DNA of 64,000 nucleotides from assembly GCA_965220185.1 (NCBI GenBank), contig OZ244807.1, positions 1,178,001 through 1,242,000 on the forward strand, read 5' to 3'. The notes under the pieces were generated by a model. It was not told the origin of the DNA and made no database searches. It saw only the letters and a program-made list of their open reading frames with translations. Shown here piece after piece: positions 7,687-16,378 of this stretch (the stretch's first letter is position 1; the number at the start of each line of letters is the position of its first letter). The translations under genes and the position numbers were made by a program. Source of the DNA: Azotimanducus sp965220185 (GTDB lineage: Bacteria > Pseudomonadota > Gammaproteobacteria > Pseudomonadales > Azotimanducaceae).

Positions 7687-8928
7687 TGTAGGGGCTCAGG
7701 ACATTTCGGAATTTTCGGCTGTCGGTTCGGACATGTTTTCAAGGTGGACAAGATACTCGTTGGGCGTTCGGCAGTCCAGCGCGGTGTGTGGGCGCTGGTA
7801 GTTGTGGAAGAACTCGTGCCCGGCGAGCCTTGGGGCGACGTCGGCGACGGTGAGCGGGCCGTCGTACCGGTTCCAGAACTCGATGCGGGCGGAGCGGTTG
7901 GCGCGCTCGACGCAGCCGTTCCACTGCGGGCGGCGCGGCGGCAGGACGTGGAGGGGGATGTCGAGCGCCTCGCAGGCGCGCTCGAAGTCGGCCATGAACT
8001 CGGAGCCGCCGTCGACCTGGATGGATTCGACGGGGAACGGCATGGCGTCGGCCATGGCGTGGAGGAAGCGCCTGGCGTTGCCGGCGGTGGCGCGGGAGAA
8101 GACGCGGGAGGCGGCGAACCTGGAGACCGGGCAGACGGCGCGGAACTCCTTGAGGGACTGGCCGTCGCGGCTGTAGGTCATGTGGTCGACCTGGATCATC
8201 TGGCCGGGGGCCTTGGCCCTGTCGCCGTAGGTCCAGCGCCGCGCCCAGGCGCCGTCGAAGTCGCGGCGCCGCTTCGGCCTTGCGCGGCCCTCGCAGAAGG
8301 CCGCGGGCCTGATGCGGCCGTCGGCGACGGCCTTGGCGAGGATGCGCCCGACGGTGGAGACCGACAGGCCGACGCCGCGGCGGTCGAGCATGGCCTTGAG
8401 CCGCGCCTTGCCCATGTAGGGGTGTTCGGCCCGCAGTTCGAGCACGGCGCGGTCGTCGGCGTCTGTCCAGCGCCGGCGGCGGACGCTTCGCGGGCGGGTG
8501 CTCTTCGGCGCGAGGGCCTTGAGGCCGCCGTCGCGGAAGGCGCGCCGCCAGTCGTAGTAGGTGCTGCTGGCGAGGCCGATGGCCTCCAGGGCGTCGCCGC
8601 GGCGCATGCCGCCGGCGACCATGGTGTCGACCAGCCGGAGCGCGCGGCGTCGCGCCAGGGCGGCCTCGGATTCGGTGTCGTCCACGGGCGGGCGCTTGCA
8701 GGACGGGGGGCAGGCGTGCAACAGTTGCATGTTCAGGCTCCTTGGTTTGTTGGATAAAACAAGCATGCCTGAGCCGGCGGCGTGGCGCCGTGCGCCGCGC
8801 CGCCGGGCCATGAACTCCGGTCGCCTCCGGCTCCCTGCGTTCATGGCCCGGCGCCCCTCCCCCTTCGGTCAGCTCATGAGCCTAATTCCTCGGGGAGGAA
8901 AGTTCCGGAATGTATCTGAGCCCGAACA
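7687..8928 (-). mobile_element. IS481-like insertion sequence, 1242 bp, with target duplication
   Basis: The left end reads TGTAGGGGCTCAGGACATTT and the right end, on the opposite strand, TGTTCGGGCTCAGATACATT; both begin with TGT, as is usual for IS481, and similarity continues through CGGAA-TTTC. The 5-bp sequence GCAAG flanks both sides (7682-7686 and 8929-8933), a clean target-site duplication. A single transposase gene fills the element, its stop codon lying inside the left terminal repeat. Intact ends and gene suggest recent and possibly still active insertion. Confidence 0.88.
7696..8730 (-). CDS. IS481-like DDE transposase (integrase core)
   Basis: 344 residues from the ATG at 8730, which has AAGGAG about eight bases upstream. 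N-terminal helix-turn-helix segments (RRGDALEAIGLASSTYYDWRRAF; GVGLSVSTVGRIL) precede an integrase catalytic core. Catalytic residues are visible as Asp in QVDHMTYS, Asp in QVDGGSEFMADF and Glu in WNGCVERANRS, followed by FFHNYQRPHTAL, a typical rve C-terminus. The gene looks intact. Its GC content is higher than that of the island to its right, in line with independent mobility. Confidence 0.92.
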   Translation of the reverse strand: MQLLHACPPSCKRPPVDDTESEAALARRRALRLVDTMVAGGMRRGDALEAIGLASSTYYDWRRAFRDGGLKALAPKSTRPRSVRRRRWTDADDRAVLELRAEHPYMGKARLKAMLDRRGVGLSVSTVGRILAKAVADGRIRPAAFCEGRARPKRRRDFDGAWARRWTYGDRAKAPGQMIQVDHMTYSRDGQSLKEFRAVCPVSRFAASRVFSRATAGNARRFLHAMADAMPFPVESIQVDGGSEFMADFERACEALDIPLHVLPPRRPQWNGCVERANRSARIEFWNRYDGPLTVADVAPRLAGHEFFHNYQRPHTALDCRTPNEYLVHLENMSEPTAENSEMS

Positions 8929-9140
8929 GCAAGCCTATCTCTTGAAAAAGGCGCTGCATGTCATGCTCCAAGGCAGGCAGCACACGATGATGCCGGATGT
9001 TTTGTGTTCAGATGGCAGTAGCGTTCTTGCCACCGTCCCGCCAGCGTACAAGGCCTGCATAATCTTGATACGATTTACTCGAAGCGATTCCTAGAATTGC
9101 TAATCACATTAACCGTTTTGATCGAATAGGAGGTTTAGTT

Positions 9141-11456
9141 GTGGATGAACAATACTTGGAGCCTCTTGTCTCTGGCGAGGAAATTAAGCGGGAGTTAAGG
9201 CGAAGGAAGAGCAAGTCTGTATTCAAGACAATTCAGGGGGCTTCCAAGAATGCTGTTGCTGAAAAAGTGAAGCTGGAAGAGGCTGAAGGCTGGCACACGG
9301 TTCGGAAGAATGCGAGGTCTACCCGGATGGCTAAAGACAAACCCATGGATGAGCAGCTTGAGGACGAGGTCTGGACTATTTTGGCTCAGATGGGGTTCAA
9401 AGAGATGAGCCAAGGTCGCCAATTCAAAATCGCCGTAAAAGGAGACCTGCCAGCTCGCCAGATTGACGTATACGCTAAGGATGATGAGACTGCAATCATT
9501 GCTGAGTGCACTCAAAAACAAGTCTCAGGAAAAAAGTCTATGGCGGGGCTCATTGAAAAGATCAAGGCAAATCGACAGGAATTACTGTTATCAATACAAC
9601 GACAGTATGGAGCGGAGCGTAGACTCAAGGTTAAGTTCCTGATCGCTACCCGAAACATATCGTGGTCTGATGTGGACTTGAATAAGTGCAAAGAGGCTGA
9701 GATTGCCGTCATCTCCGACGAAGAGATTGATTATTACGCTGCTCTCGTTCGACATCTGAAACAGGCCGCTCGCTATCAATTCTTAGGGCATATGTTCGAG
9801 GGGCAAAAGATTGAACGCCTGAAGAAGGAAGTGGTTGCCACGCGAGGCCAGATGGGAGGTGACAGCTTTTACACGTTTCTGATTCGTCCTGACCATCTAC
9901 TAAAGATTGCTTATGTGGGACATAAGGCGAGCCGTGACATTGATAACCTAGATACATATCAAAGAATGTTGCAACCTAAAAGGCTAAATAAGATTGCAGA
10001 TTACATAAATGATGGAGGGAAGTTTGCCACCAACATCGTTATTAACTTTAAGTCCCGTCGAAGGTCAGCGCTGAAGTTTGATGCTGGGAAGAACGTCGGA
10101 AATGAGGCACCCGGTGTTTTGCATCTGCCCGCAAATTATGCGAGTGCTTGGATAATTGACGGTCAGCATAGGCTTTATGGCTATGCATACGCCCGTGATG
10201 CAGGCGGGTTTCAGGATGATTCCACAGTTTTGCCAGTGCTGGCGTACGACAATCTGCCGCCGGAAAAAGAAATGAAGCTTTTTATTGACATCAATAGTAA
10301 GCAGGTCAAAGTCAATACAGGCCTACTCGTGGAACTCTATGCTGATCTTCACTGGAAGTCTCCGGATGTTGAAGAAGCATTCGAAGCGCTGTCTGCTCGC
10401 ATTTCATCCAAACTCAATAGCATTAGAACATCGCCTTTGTATGAGCGAATGGTGGTCACAGGAAAGAAGAAGACCTCGTATCGATGTCTCACACAGACTT
10501 CGATCAAAGATGGAGTTTCAAAATCCAAATTGTTGGGAAGTTGTAGTCAGGGTTCCATTGTTCCGGGCCCGCTATCCACAAGCTCCGGGGCCGAGTATGA
10601 ACAGAACCTCAAGAAGGCGATTGAGGTTCTTTCAGAGTGTCTCGGATTGTTCGCCCATGAGTTGAGTGACCACTGGCGTCTCGGTGATGCACAAGGGGGC
10701 TATCTTTGCACGAATAATGGTATCCGAGCTATATTCCATGTGATTCAGGATATTGCGATTCATATCCGGCAGAGTGACGGAACCGACCTTTGTTTTCTTG
10801 ATGCGTCGGAAACAGTTGAAGCACTGCGACCATATCTCATGGCGCTTGTCAAGCACTTTAGGGAAGCTTCGCCTGATGATATTCTCGCGTTCCGAAATAT
10901 CGGGTCATCGCTTGCGGCAGTGCGACGGCAAGCACATGGCATGGAAGTTCCAATTCATGCTGAGATAACGAGCTTTGAGCCCCCAGGATTTAAGGAGTAT
11001 ATTGAGACCCGAGACGAGGCTGGTACAACTGCGGCCCAAGGGAAATTGCGGACTATTCATGAACGGCTGTTTATCTATGTCGTGGATTCGCTAAAAAGCA
11101 ACTTTGGCCAGCATGACAAAGCTTGGTGGATTCAAGGAATTCCTAAGAATATCCGTCAAAAATGCGTGGCCTTGTGGGAAGAAAAGAATCGCGAAGGTGA
11201 AGAAGAGTCAAATCTCAACCTAATCGACTATATTGATATTTGCCAACACAACTGGGAGCTTTTCAAGGATTGCATATCACTGGGAGAGAAGGATAAGGAG
11301 AACAAGCGGGCACGTACGAAGTGGATCAAGGAGTTGAACGACATTAGACAAATCATTACACATCCGGAGAGAGGAGCTTTGACTACAGAGCGAGTGGAGT
11401 TTGTAGACCGAATATATCAGAAGGTCGAAGAGTGCTTTCCTAAACAGGAAAACTGA
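9141..11456 (+). CDS. DGQHR-domain protein with nuclease-like N-terminus and HEPN-like C-terminus
   Basis: 771 residues from a GTG preceded by AGGAGG at 9128-9133. Three parts are suggested. Residues about 70-200 resemble a restriction-endonuclease fold (QIDVYAKDDETAIIAECTQKQ, with Asp109, Glu122, Lys126), though this assignment is tentative. Residues about 235-450 hold the DGQHR domain (IIDGQHRLYGYA, motif at 340-344; FIDINSKQVKVN), shared with DndB-type proteins of DNA-modification systems. The last 130 residues look like a Swt1-type HEPN domain (WIKELNDIRQIITHPERG) with Arg736-x4-His741, an RNase-type HEPN motif. It leads a cassette with a radical SAM protein and a GHKL ATPase. Exact function is unknown. 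Confidence 0.8.
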   Translation: MDEQYLEPLVSGEEIKRELRRRKSKSVFKTIQGASKNAVAEKVKLEEAEGWHTVRKNARSTRMAKDKPMDEQLEDEVWTILAQMGFKEMSQGRQFKIAVKGDLPARQIDVYAKDDETAIIAECTQKQVSGKKSMAGLIEKIKANRQELLLSIQRQYGAERRLKVKFLIATRNISWSDVDLNKCKEAEIAVISDEEIDYYAALVRHLKQAARYQFLGHMFEGQKIERLKKEVVATRGQMGGDSFYTFLIRPDHLLKIAYVGHKASRDIDNLDTYQRMLQPKRLNKIADYINDGGKFATNIVINFKSRRRSALKFDAGKNVGNEAPGVLHLPANYASAWIIDGQHRLYGYAYARDAGGFQDDSTVLPVLAYDNLPPEKEMKLFIDINSKQVKVNTGLLVELYADLHWKSPDVEEAFEALSARISSKLNSIRTSPLYERMVVTGKKKTSYRCLTQTSIKDGVSKSKLLGSCSQGSIVPGPLSTSSGAEYEQNLKKAIEVLSECLGLFAHELSDHWRLGDAQGGYLCTNNGIRAIFHVIQDIAIHIRQSDGTDLCFLDASETVEALRPYLMALVKHFREASPDDILAFRNIGSSLAAVRRQAHGMEVPIHAEITSFEPPGFKEYIETRDEAGTTAAQGKLRTIHERLFIYVVDSLKSNFGQHDKAWWIQGIPKNIRQKCVALWEEKNREGEEESNLNLIDYIDICQHNWELFKDCISLGEKDKENKRARTKWIKELNDIRQIITHPERGALTTERVEFVDRIYQKVEECFPKQEN

Positions 11457-11593
11457 AATTGAAAAGCGTCTACTGATCATGAGTACAGCATAGGCTATTG
11501 ATTCACTGAAATAGCAGTAGGCTTGCGAGGCTAACTTGGCAATGGGGTTCGTGTCATGTTCCAATGTGAGGCATATTGCATATGAAATAGCGA

Positions 11594-11622
11594 TTGACGT
11601 AGTTTGGCTTTTGCCCTATGCG
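11594..11622 (+). promoter_or_regulatory. Candidate sigma70 promoter before the radical SAM gene
   Basis: In the 274-base gap between the DGQHR gene and the radical SAM gene, TTGACG (11594-11599) and TATGCG (11617-11622) are 17 bases apart. The -10 box is poor, so this is only a candidate. The gap holds no convincing gene. Confidence 0.25.
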
Positions 11623-11730
11623 AGATTGGGCCACTAGCCTCAGGTATCGAGACTATTATGGTAGGAACTTGATGAGTGCGGAGAATGGTACGATGGTGCT
11701 CATTGACTATTTTAGTCGAGTCAACTCTTC

Positions 11731-13359
11731 ATGACTGCACACCGGGTTCTCCTCATCGAACCAGGATACCGCAACAAGTATCCACCACTCGGCTTGATGA
11801 AAATCGCCTCGTACCACAGCGAGCGTGGTGACTTTGTCCGTTTCGTCAAGGGTGAGGATGCTTCAGTTCTTTTTGAAGCTTGGGACCGAGCGTATGTAAC
11901 TACTCTATTCAGCTTCGAGTGGCGCCGAACAGCAAAGGCGGTTGACTATGCGATTCAAGCTGTTGGAAATCGGCCCGACAGAGTATTTGTAGGGGGAATT
12001 TCTGCCTCTCTCATGCACGAAGACTACGTTGGTGAGCCTCGCTGGGCAGGTGTTCGATTTATCAAAGGTCTTTTGGATGGACCGCCCGCATCGTCCTTGG
12101 GCCTCTCTCATGACAACTTTGACTTTGGCGCGGATGATATTGCAGGCACCCCCATTGAGGAACGAGTACCCGATTACAGCATTCTTGATCAAATCGAATA
12201 CAAATACCCCGTGCGAGATGCCTACTTTGGATACGCCTCACGTGGATGCGTGCGCAAATGCTCGTTTTGTGGAGTGCCTAAGCTTGAGGGAGCGCAACGT
12301 GAAATGCCTCCGCTTTCGCAGCTGGTGGACGGTGTTCGAAAAGCGCACGGCGAGAAGAAAGACCTAGTCTTGATGGACAACAACATCACGGCATCAAGCA
12401 GATTTCGTGAGGTCATCGCGGAGATTCGTGACCTCGGATTCACCCCAGGTGCGAAGATGACAAGGCAGGGAGAGCTTTCCAAGGCGAGACGGGTGGACTT
12501 CAATCAAGGTGTGGATGCGAGGATTCTTGCCAAGTCAGATATGTACCTCAAGGAAATGGCGACTATTTGCGTGAGTCCTCTTCGCATTGCCTTTGATCAC
12601 TTGGGTCTGCGAAAGGTCTATGAAGTCGCCATTCGTATGGCAGCTGACAACGGACTGAAGTCCTTGTCGAACTATATGCTGTACAACTTCATGGATACGC
12701 CGAGCGACTTGCATCAGCGTATGAAGCTGAACATTGCCTTGAACGTCGAGCTGGGAATTAGGATTTGGTCATTTCCAATGCGGTATCAGCCTGTCACGTT
12801 GAAAGACCGTTCGCATGTCGGGAAGCACTGGAACGCTTATTTTCTTCGGTCATTCCAAATCATGTTGCAAGCCACTCACGGGGTTGTGAGTGGAAATCCG
12901 CAGTTTTTTTCCAGAGCTTATGGCGATGACCATGAGGAATTTGAGCGGCTGCTGAGTCTGCCACATGCGTTTATTTTTCATCGTGACCACTTTGAGACCG
13001 GGGACGGACAGGGTATTCGCGAAGAATATGAGCAGATGCGCTGCAAGCTCTCGGCAAGTCAGCAGAGCGAGTTGATCTCACTTCTTTCGCTCCCTGTGGC
13101 GAAGGGGGTTACAAAAGAGCAACACTTCAAGCGAATCTTGAACAATTGCTGCAGGGACCCTGCATTAGCGAGAGTGATTCAATTCCATCAGTTGGATACC
13201 AAGCACAAGCCGGGTTCGTCAAAGGTTACGCTCTTCCCCGAACTGAATCCTGATCCGGTTCTTCCAGAGGATGAGCTTGTCGAAGATGCCGGACTCTACG
13301 AACCACCAGAAGACAAAAATAAGACGTTCCCGGAACTCCAAGTTCGGCAAGTAGTCTGA
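11731..13359 (+). CDS. Radical SAM protein of unknown function, B12-binding-like N-terminus
   Basis: 542 residues. The N-terminus (VLLIEPGYRNKYPPLGLMKIASYHSERGD) looks like the cobalamin-binding-like Rossmann domain that precedes many radical SAM cores; the cobalamin-binding DxHxxG motif is not seen. The core has the [4Fe-4S] ligands Cys173, Cys177, Cys180 in SRGCVRKCSFCGVP, followed by VLMDNNITAS. The roughly 200-residue C-terminal region is not recognised and includes a conserved-looking Cys pair (ILNNCCRDPA). It is not a viperin or QueE by length or context. It lies between DGQHR and GHKL genes, implying a role in that cassette, perhaps a modification or signalling step. Confidence 0.82.
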   Translation: MTAHRVLLIEPGYRNKYPPLGLMKIASYHSERGDFVRFVKGEDASVLFEAWDRAYVTTLFSFEWRRTAKAVDYAIQAVGNRPDRVFVGGISASLMHEDYVGEPRWAGVRFIKGLLDGPPASSLGLSHDNFDFGADDIAGTPIEERVPDYSILDQIEYKYPVRDAYFGYASRGCVRKCSFCGVPKLEGAQREMPPLSQLVDGVRKAHGEKKDLVLMDNNITASSRFREVIAEIRDLGFTPGAKMTRQGELSKARRVDFNQGVDARILAKSDMYLKEMATICVSPLRIAFDHLGLRKVYEVAIRMAADNGLKSLSNYMLYNFMDTPSDLHQRMKLNIALNVELGIRIWSFPMRYQPVTLKDRSHVGKHWNAYFLRSFQIMLQATHGVVSGNPQFFSRAYGDDHEEFERLLSLPHAFIFHRDHFETGDGQGIREEYEQMRCKLSASQQSELISLLSLPVAKGVTKEQHFKRILNNCCRDPALARVIQFHQLDTKHKPGSSKVTLFPELNPDPVLPEDELVEDAGLYEPPEDKNKTFPELQVRQVV

Positions 13360-13371
13360 AGCTCACTCCTT

Positions 13372-14871
13372 GTGGAAACTCAACATTCCATGTTTGCGGC
13401 TGCTGAGAGTGCCGGTATTGGGGGTGACATTCTCGGGTTAGTGACCTCAGGAATGTACGATACGCCGCTCGCCTCGCTGCGGGAGTACATTCAAAATTCG
13501 GCTGATGCATATGCTTCTGTTGGTAACTTGCATGGCAAGGTCGAAATCCATGCCGATGCAGCAAACCTTCGCATGACTATTCGGGATTACGGACCCGGCT
13601 TGTCTGCTGGTGAAGCGATGAGAGCGCTGCTCCCCGTCGCCCGTAGCGAGAAAGTCCCAAATATTCAGAGAGGGTTTCGAGGTATCGGACGGCTTTCAGG
13701 ACTTGCCTTTGCTGACAGTGTGAGGTTTGTCACTCGGGATCAAACGAGTGAAAATGCATTTTCGGTGACGTGGGATGGCTCGATCTTGAGAGAAATGGTC
13801 GCAAAAGGTGAATTGGCCGCCACCGTGGTCGAGCAAAGTGTACGTTGCGCATCGATTGATATGGAAGGGTATCCGCAGACCTTTTTTGAAGTTCATATTG
13901 AGGGTATTGCTCGTCATGCGGCTCCGTATCTCCTGAATCAGGAGAGGGTCCGTCGATACGTGGCGGAGGTTTGTCCTGTGCCCTTCGCGGAGACGTTTCC
14001 TTTTGCATCTGAGGTGATGGAGTGTTTGGGTGAGAAGGAAGCTCTCATGGAGCTTCGGATTCACCTGAACGATGAACCAGAGCGCATCGAACGGGGCTTG
14101 ACTGGCTCATTCAAAGTGTCTGAATCTCGTGAAGATTTTTGCAAGCATGTTGAATTCATTGATGCGCCGAGCATTGACGGGGGCGATAGCGCCGCGCTGG
14201 GCTGGATTGTTCATTCCTCATACTATGGCGCAATTCATAAAACTGAAGGTATTCGAGGTATCCGGGTTCGTGTAGGCAATATTCAAGTGGGTGATGAATC
14301 CTCGATGGATGCGCTCTTCGACGAGATCCGCTTCAACCGCTGGTGCATTGGCGAGTTCCATATTCTTGACCGCAGAATCTTGCCTAATGCGCGTAGAGAC
14401 TACTTTGAGCCGAATCCGCATCTTCACAATCTGGAGAGCAAATTGGTGGTTCATTTCAAGAGGCTAAGCGCGCTGTGTCGCCAAGCTTCACGTGAGCGTA
14501 ATCACAGGAAGAGTCTCACGAGCGAACTCGAGGCAATAAATGAGAGTCGTCAACTGGCTGAGTCTAAAATCGCTGATCGGAGTCTGATGCTAGAAGTATG
14601 TGAGAACGCGATTGACCGCATTGCAAAGCTGATATCTCGTCTCGAATCGCTTGAAGAGCAGGATGCCGAGATGGAAGCTAAAGCACGAGCGAGCGAAAAC
14701 GCATTGTTGAAGCTGAGGCGCAATATAGAAAGGTCTCGGCAGGGTCACTCGAATGAGGCTGGCCCCCAGTTCGTACAATCGATTTTCCGAACGCTTGCTC
14801 GGCACCTGAAGTCGGACGTTCAGGCGGCACAAATCGCTGAAGAGATTATGAAAGACATGCCGCCTCATTAG
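13372..14871 (+). CDS. GHKL (HSP90/histidine-kinase-like) ATPase with coiled coil
   Basis: 499 residues from a GTG 12 bases after the radical SAM stop; an ATG at 13390 is an alternative. The ATP-binding GHKL fold is shown by the N box LREYIQNSADA (Asn42), the G1-type IRDYGPGL (Asp72) and the G2-type GFRGIGRLSGLAFAD. A middle region of about 200 residues is unassigned, and residues about 370-460 are a long charged coiled coil (SELEAINESRQLAESKIADR; ESLEEQDAEMEAKARASE). No kinase or topoisomerase partner is apparent. Close spacing suggests cotranscription with the radical SAM gene. Confidence 0.82.
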   Translation: METQHSMFAAAESAGIGGDILGLVTSGMYDTPLASLREYIQNSADAYASVGNLHGKVEIHADAANLRMTIRDYGPGLSAGEAMRALLPVARSEKVPNIQRGFRGIGRLSGLAFADSVRFVTRDQTSENAFSVTWDGSILREMVAKGELAATVVEQSVRCASIDMEGYPQTFFEVHIEGIARHAAPYLLNQERVRRYVAEVCPVPFAETFPFASEVMECLGEKEALMELRIHLNDEPERIERGLTGSFKVSESREDFCKHVEFIDAPSIDGGDSAALGWIVHSSYYGAIHKTEGIRGIRVRVGNIQVGDESSMDALFDEIRFNRWCIGEFHILDRRILPNARRDYFEPNPHLHNLESKLVVHFKRLSALCRQASRERNHRKSLTSELEAINESRQLAESKIADRSLMLEVCENAIDRIAKLISRLESLEEQDAEMEAKARASENALLKLRRNIERSRQGHSNEAGPQFVQSIFRTLARHLKSDVQAAQIAEEIMKDMPPH

Positions 14872-14916
14872 TTTTCTTGGCTTCATTGAGAGAACTGGCT
14901 TGGAATTTGCTTCGTA

Positions 14917-14967
14917 TTGACACGCTGTGGGTCTTCCTTAAGAATGTATAGCTTTCTGGGATATACA
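14917..14967 (+). promoter_or_regulatory. Candidate vapBC promoter and operator
   Basis: A consensus -35 box TTGACA lies at 14917-14922. Downstream, TGTATA (14945-14950) and TATACA (14962-14967) form a perfect inverted repeat with an 11-base spacer ending 13 bases before the VapB start. VapB/VapC complexes typically bind such palindromes to repress their own operon, so this is a reasonable operator candidate. The -10 box is not clear. Confidence 0.4.
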
Positions 14968-14980
14968 TGGAGGCATGAAC

Positions 14981-15211
14981 ATGGTCAAGGCATCCGTTTT
15001 TAAGAGTAACAAGAGCCAGGCAGTGAGATTGCCAAAGTCGGTCGCTTTGCCCGATGACATCAAGCGGGTCGATGTTGTTGCGGTTGGCACAACTAGGATC
15101 ATCACGCCTGAAGGCATGAGTTGGGCGGAATGGTTCGATGGTGCGCGGGTCAGCGATGACTTTATGGCTAAACGAGAGCAGCCGGCAGAACAATCACGCG
15201 ATTCGTTCTGA
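14981..15211 (+). CDS. vapB: VapB-type antitoxin (AbrB-like)
   Basis: 76 residues starting MVKASVFKSNKSQAVRLPKSVALP, the swapped-hairpin AbrB/MazE DNA-binding fold of VapB antitoxins. The ATG at 14981 is preferred to the one at 14975 because GGAGG (14969-14973) is then seven bases away. The C-terminal half (SWAEWFDGARVSDDFMAKREQPAEQSRDSF) is the toxin-binding tail. Its stop overlaps the VapC start by one base (TGATG), the normal translational coupling. Confidence 0.92.
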   Translation: MVKASVFKSNKSQAVRLPKSVALPDDIKRVDVVAVGTTRIITPEGMSWAEWFDGARVSDDFMAKREQPAEQSRDSF

Positions 15212-15612
15212 TGCTGAAGTACATGCTCGATACGAACATCTGCATCTATACGATCAAGAACCAGCCCGCCCAAGTTCGAGATTTGTTCACTTACCACCAT
15301 GAACGACTCTGCATAAGCACCGTCGCGGTGATGGAACTGATGTTTGGTGCGGAAAAATCTGCATCTCCGGCCAAGAATATGAAAATCTTGGAAGGTTTTC
15401 TTGCTCGTTTGGCTCAGATTGACTATGACCAGCGCGCTGCGAAACACACGGGACAGCTACGTGCGGAGCTACGAAGAAAGGGTACACCCATCGGCCCTTA
15501 CGACCAGATGATTGCTGGTCATGCGAGAAGTCTTGGCTTGGTGCTGGTGACCAACAATGAGCGGGAATTTGCTCGTGTGCCGGGGTTGCGTATTGAGAAT
15601 TGGGTGAGTTGA
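15211..15612 (+). CDS. vapC: VapC toxin (PIN-domain ribonuclease)
   Basis: 133 residues with PIN-domain acidic residues in MLDTNICIY (Asp7), AVMELMFGAEKS (Glu near 43) and PIGPYDQMIAGHARSLGLVLVTNNEREF. VapC toxins cleave tRNA or rRNA when not bound by VapB. The end (FARVPGLRIENWVS) is classic, so the gene is full length. It is the second gene of the operon and lies inside the island between the GHKL gene and a restriction enzyme gene. Confidence 0.94.
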   Translation: MLKYMLDTNICIYTIKNQPAQVRDLFTYHHERLCISTVAVMELMFGAEKSASPAKNMKILEGFLARLAQIDYDQRAAKHTGQLRAELRRKGTPIGPYDQMIAGHARSLGLVLVTNNEREFARVPGLRIENWVS

Positions 15613-15658
15613 TCTGGCTGATGGTGCGCTTTCCAACCGCGAAGCGAGACAGGCATTG

Positions 15659-16273
15659 ATGCGCATCACTTCGAAACACTCGCATATGAATGGTGAAGAG
15701 TACCTTCTCGTTCACAAGCCAAAACTCTGGCAAGAAATCTGTGACGCGATTTCATCCGTGGATGCTGAGGCATGTAAAACCAAGGTCTTGAGAAAACAGG
15801 CCGCGCCCGGAAAAAAGATGCTCTATTCACTGATGGACATCAATCGTGCGGTCAATCTTGAGCTTCGTACAATGGGATGGGTCAGTCATCGAAATACGAC
15901 TCCAGTTGCCCACGACGAATTGCTACTTCGTCAAATTTGCTCAGAATCAGAAAAGGGGCAAGAGAAGGTCATTGGGATAGCTGGTTATGTGCCAATCATG
16001 TCTTATGGCCAGACAGAATTCGTTAAGGAAGGCGTGGCCGTTGAAGTGCAATTTGGGCAGTATCCATTTGCCGCTTATGATCTTTTTGCCAAGCATTTGA
16101 GCCTTTATATCTCAGGTGCCATTGATGTTGGCATCTGGGTTTTGCCCGTGAAATCACTTGAATCAGAGATGTTTTCTGGTGGCCTGTGCTATGAGAGGGA
16201 ACTGCTTAAGATCAAAAGGCAAGGGCGCGGCGTGCCAACGGTGCCGCTCGTGCTCGTTGGCGTTGCGCCCTGA
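15659..16273 (+). CDS. BglII/BstYI-like type II restriction endonuclease
   Basis: 204 residues from the ATG at 15659; a TTG immediately before and an ATG at 15686 are alternatives. The segment GVAVEVQFGQYPFAAYDLFAKHLSLYISGAIDVGIWVLPVKSL matches the BglII/BamHI-related core, in which the ExQ of EVQFG is an active-site variant of PD-(D/E)xK and the helix after AAYDLF supports metal and DNA contacts. Family members cut sites built on a GATC core. No methyltransferase adjoins it: neighbours are vapC and a TIGR04255-like gene. Whether it is active is unknown. Confidence 0.75.
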   Translation: MRITSKHSHMNGEEYLLVHKPKLWQEICDAISSVDAEACKTKVLRKQAAPGKKMLYSLMDINRAVNLELRTMGWVSHRNTTPVAHDELLLRQICSESEKGQEKVIGIAGYVPIMSYGQTEFVKEGVAVEVQFGQYPFAAYDLFAKHLSLYISGAIDVGIWVLPVKSLESEMFSGGLCYERELLKIKRQGRGVPTVPLVLVGVAP

Positions 16274-16378
16274 TCGACTCAGCCAAACGGCTTTCTCTCA
16301 GAAGTATTGTTGCCAACGAGCAAACCTTGTCCGAGTCTCTCATATTCCCTCTTTATTTCCCATCGAAATTCCCATAAG

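Noticed and set aside
7744..8757. A 337-codon open frame antisense to the IS481 transposase
   Set aside because: The transposase on the other strand has full catalytic motifs and a good ribosome binding site; the antisense frame is valine-, glycine- and alanine-rich, as expected of a GC-rich shadow.
11731..13359. Radical SAM protein as a prokaryotic viperin or QueE
   Set aside because: It is much longer (542 residues), has an N-terminal Rossmann-like region, and lacks the neighbours and length of either family.
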